Below, piece by piece: positions 5,899 through 6,553 of a stretch of 6,553 nucleotides of DNA; the stretch's first letter is position 1, and the number at the start of each line of letters is the position of its first letter. The stretch lies in the NCBI GenBank assembly GCA_017629925.1, contig JAGBWH010000078.1, positions 1 through 6,553 of the forward strand, read 5' to 3'. The notes below the pieces were generated by a model that saw only the letters and a list, made by a program, of their open reading frames with translations, made no database searches and had not been told where the DNA came from. Both the position numbers and the translations under genes were made by a program. Source of the DNA: Clostridia bacterium. GTDB taxonomy: Bacteria > Bacillota > Clostridia > Oscillospirales > CAG-272.

Positions 5899-6378
5899 TC
5901 AATAGTAAAACCGATGGCCGCCGATGGTAAAAGCAAATTTTCTGTTTTGGGAAATCCAGTTTGTGCTGGCGGATGAGACGGGATGGTAAAAATAGAGAAT
6001 GTTGCCCATGTCGTATCCCTCAAGACAAATTTTGGCCGCAATCACAGAGATATCATACGGTTTTTGATAAATGGTGCCATTTGCGGTAGGGGTGAATTGC
6101 ACACCATATTTTTTGTCAAAAATGACACTGTAAATCGTGCTTGGGAACAGGGGACTTTTCACACGATTCAAAATCACACATCCCACCGCAATTTGCCCAA
6201 GCAAAGGCTCTCCTTTGCTTTCTGCAGATATGATTTTAGATAGCCAATAGACCTCGTCTTCCCGATAGAACGCTTCTCCTTGGAGAATAGGTCGATAATT
6301 GCCCGAAAGGGACACGTGACCGTCCTTTTCCACTTTCCATGCAATGCCAAGTGCCTTCGATAAACCCTCAAGTGGCAC
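5899..6378 (-). CDS. SleB-like cell wall hydrolase domain (open downstream part)
   Basis: This open segment (159 residues from GTG 6378, stop TGA at 5899-5901) carries a whole Hydrolase_2/SleB-type domain at about residues 40-159. WLSKIISAESKGEPLLGQIA contains the probable catalytic glutamate E53 in the family's (A/S)E.(K/R)GEP context. CVILNRVKSPLFPSTIYSVIF, the aromatic segment NILYFYHP and the terminal GGHRFYY are the other family marks. SleB-type enzymes are lytic transglycosylases acting on peptidoglycan or spore cortex. Residues 1-26 (PLEGLSKALGIAW..DGHVSLSG) are the end of a copper-amine-oxidase-N-like repeat domain that begins upstream of the TAG at 6379. The GTG directly follows that TAG and has no ribosome binding site at normal spacing, so independent translation is doubtful. 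See the pseudogene entry. Confidence 0.6.
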   Translation of the reverse strand: MPLEGLSKALGIAWKVEKDGHVSLSGNYRPILQGEAFYREDEVYWLSKIISAESKGEPLLGQIAVGCVILNRVKSPLFPSTIYSVIFDKKYGVQFTPTANGTIYQKPYDISVIAAKICLEGYDMGNILYFYHPVSSASTNWISQNRKFAFTIGGHRFYY

Positions 6379-6553
6379 CTATAAATTGCCGTCAATCCCC
6401 ATGGCAGAGAGCCCTGTGTAGATCACGCGGTCATTTGCCAGCAGATAGGGTGTGCCGATGGTGGCGGAGACGGTCAGTCCTTGCCCGAACACCGTCACGC
6501 TTTGGTTTGTGTATGTATAACTTGCCGAGGTAAAGTTTTTGACAAACCAATAC
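5899..6553 (-). pseudogene. SleB-like hydrolase with N-terminal copper-amine-oxidase-like domain, interrupted by in-frame TAG
   Basis: The same reading frame is open from the window edge (first full codon at 6552) for 57 residues, hits TAG at 6381-6379, then continues for 158 residues after the GTG codon to TGA. The text across the stop is continuous: TGLSAMGIDGNL, stop, VPLEGLSKALGIAW. This is the usual NLYVPLE/LALGxxW pattern of copper amine oxidase N-terminal-like domains attached to secreted cell-wall proteins, so a single codon (probably Tyr TAT/TAC, less likely Trp or Gln) seems to have become TAG. There is no frameshift and no loss of domain residues on either side. The true start and any signal peptide are outside the window. 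It could be a recent nonsense mutation, a sequencing error or a recoded codon; the first two are much the simplest. Confidence 0.62.

Noticed and set aside
5893..5900. Extra array word (AATTCATC) at the end of the hydrolase gene
   Set aside because: It overlaps the gene's stop region, matches only part of the word, and has no adjoining hairpin; chance is enough.
6379..6381. Pyrrolysine or amber recoding as the preferred explanation
   Set aside because: There is one site only, in a cell-wall hydrolase with no known Pyl use, and no pyl genes or suppressor tRNA in the window. Mutation or sequencing error is simpler.

Overview
The window looks like chromosomal DNA from a spore-forming or spore-related Bacillota, most likely a Clostridia-type organism. 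This rests on gene content and protein style: an RsmG tail, a Clostridia-like MnmA, an archaeal-type cytidylate kinase ahead of argS, a SleB-type cell wall hydrolase, purine-rich ribosome binding sites and near-consensus sigma-A promoters. No genus can be named from the sequence alone. I see no phage, transposase, integrase, tRNA or rRNA.

Layout: (1) 1-240 is the 3' end of rsmG. (2) A perfect TTGACA-17-TATAAT promoter at 330-358 starts a tight forward operon: a cytidylate kinase-like protein with a C-terminal ParB-like domain (410-1246), argS (1240-2949, overlapping by 7 nt) and a YebC-family gene (2965-3702). A hairpin with T-tracts follows. (3) mnmA (3849-4919) lies on the same strand and ends at a strong, apparently bidirectional terminator (4949-4989). 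(4) About 200 bp (5005-5200) of non-coding DNA holds a hairpin-repeat array: a constant ATGAATT word alternates with short, different, perfectly abutting hairpins. The left units run on the + strand and the right units on the - strand. (5) On the - strand lie a phosphoribosyltransferase gene (5207-5758) with its own promoter (5815-5843) and, upstream of it, a SleB-like hydrolase reading frame broken by an in-frame TAG (5899 to beyond 6553).

Functionally the forward genes concern nucleotides and translation: 16S rRNA methylation (RsmG), CMP phosphorylation (kinase), arginyl-tRNA charging (ArgS), a YebC/PmpR factor, and 2-thiolation of tRNA wobble uridine (MnmA). The reverse genes concern purine-type base salvage and peptidoglycan or spore-cortex hydrolysis.

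The two things most worth a second look are the ATGAATT/hairpin array and the kinase-ParB-like fusion. The interrupted hydrolase gene comes third.
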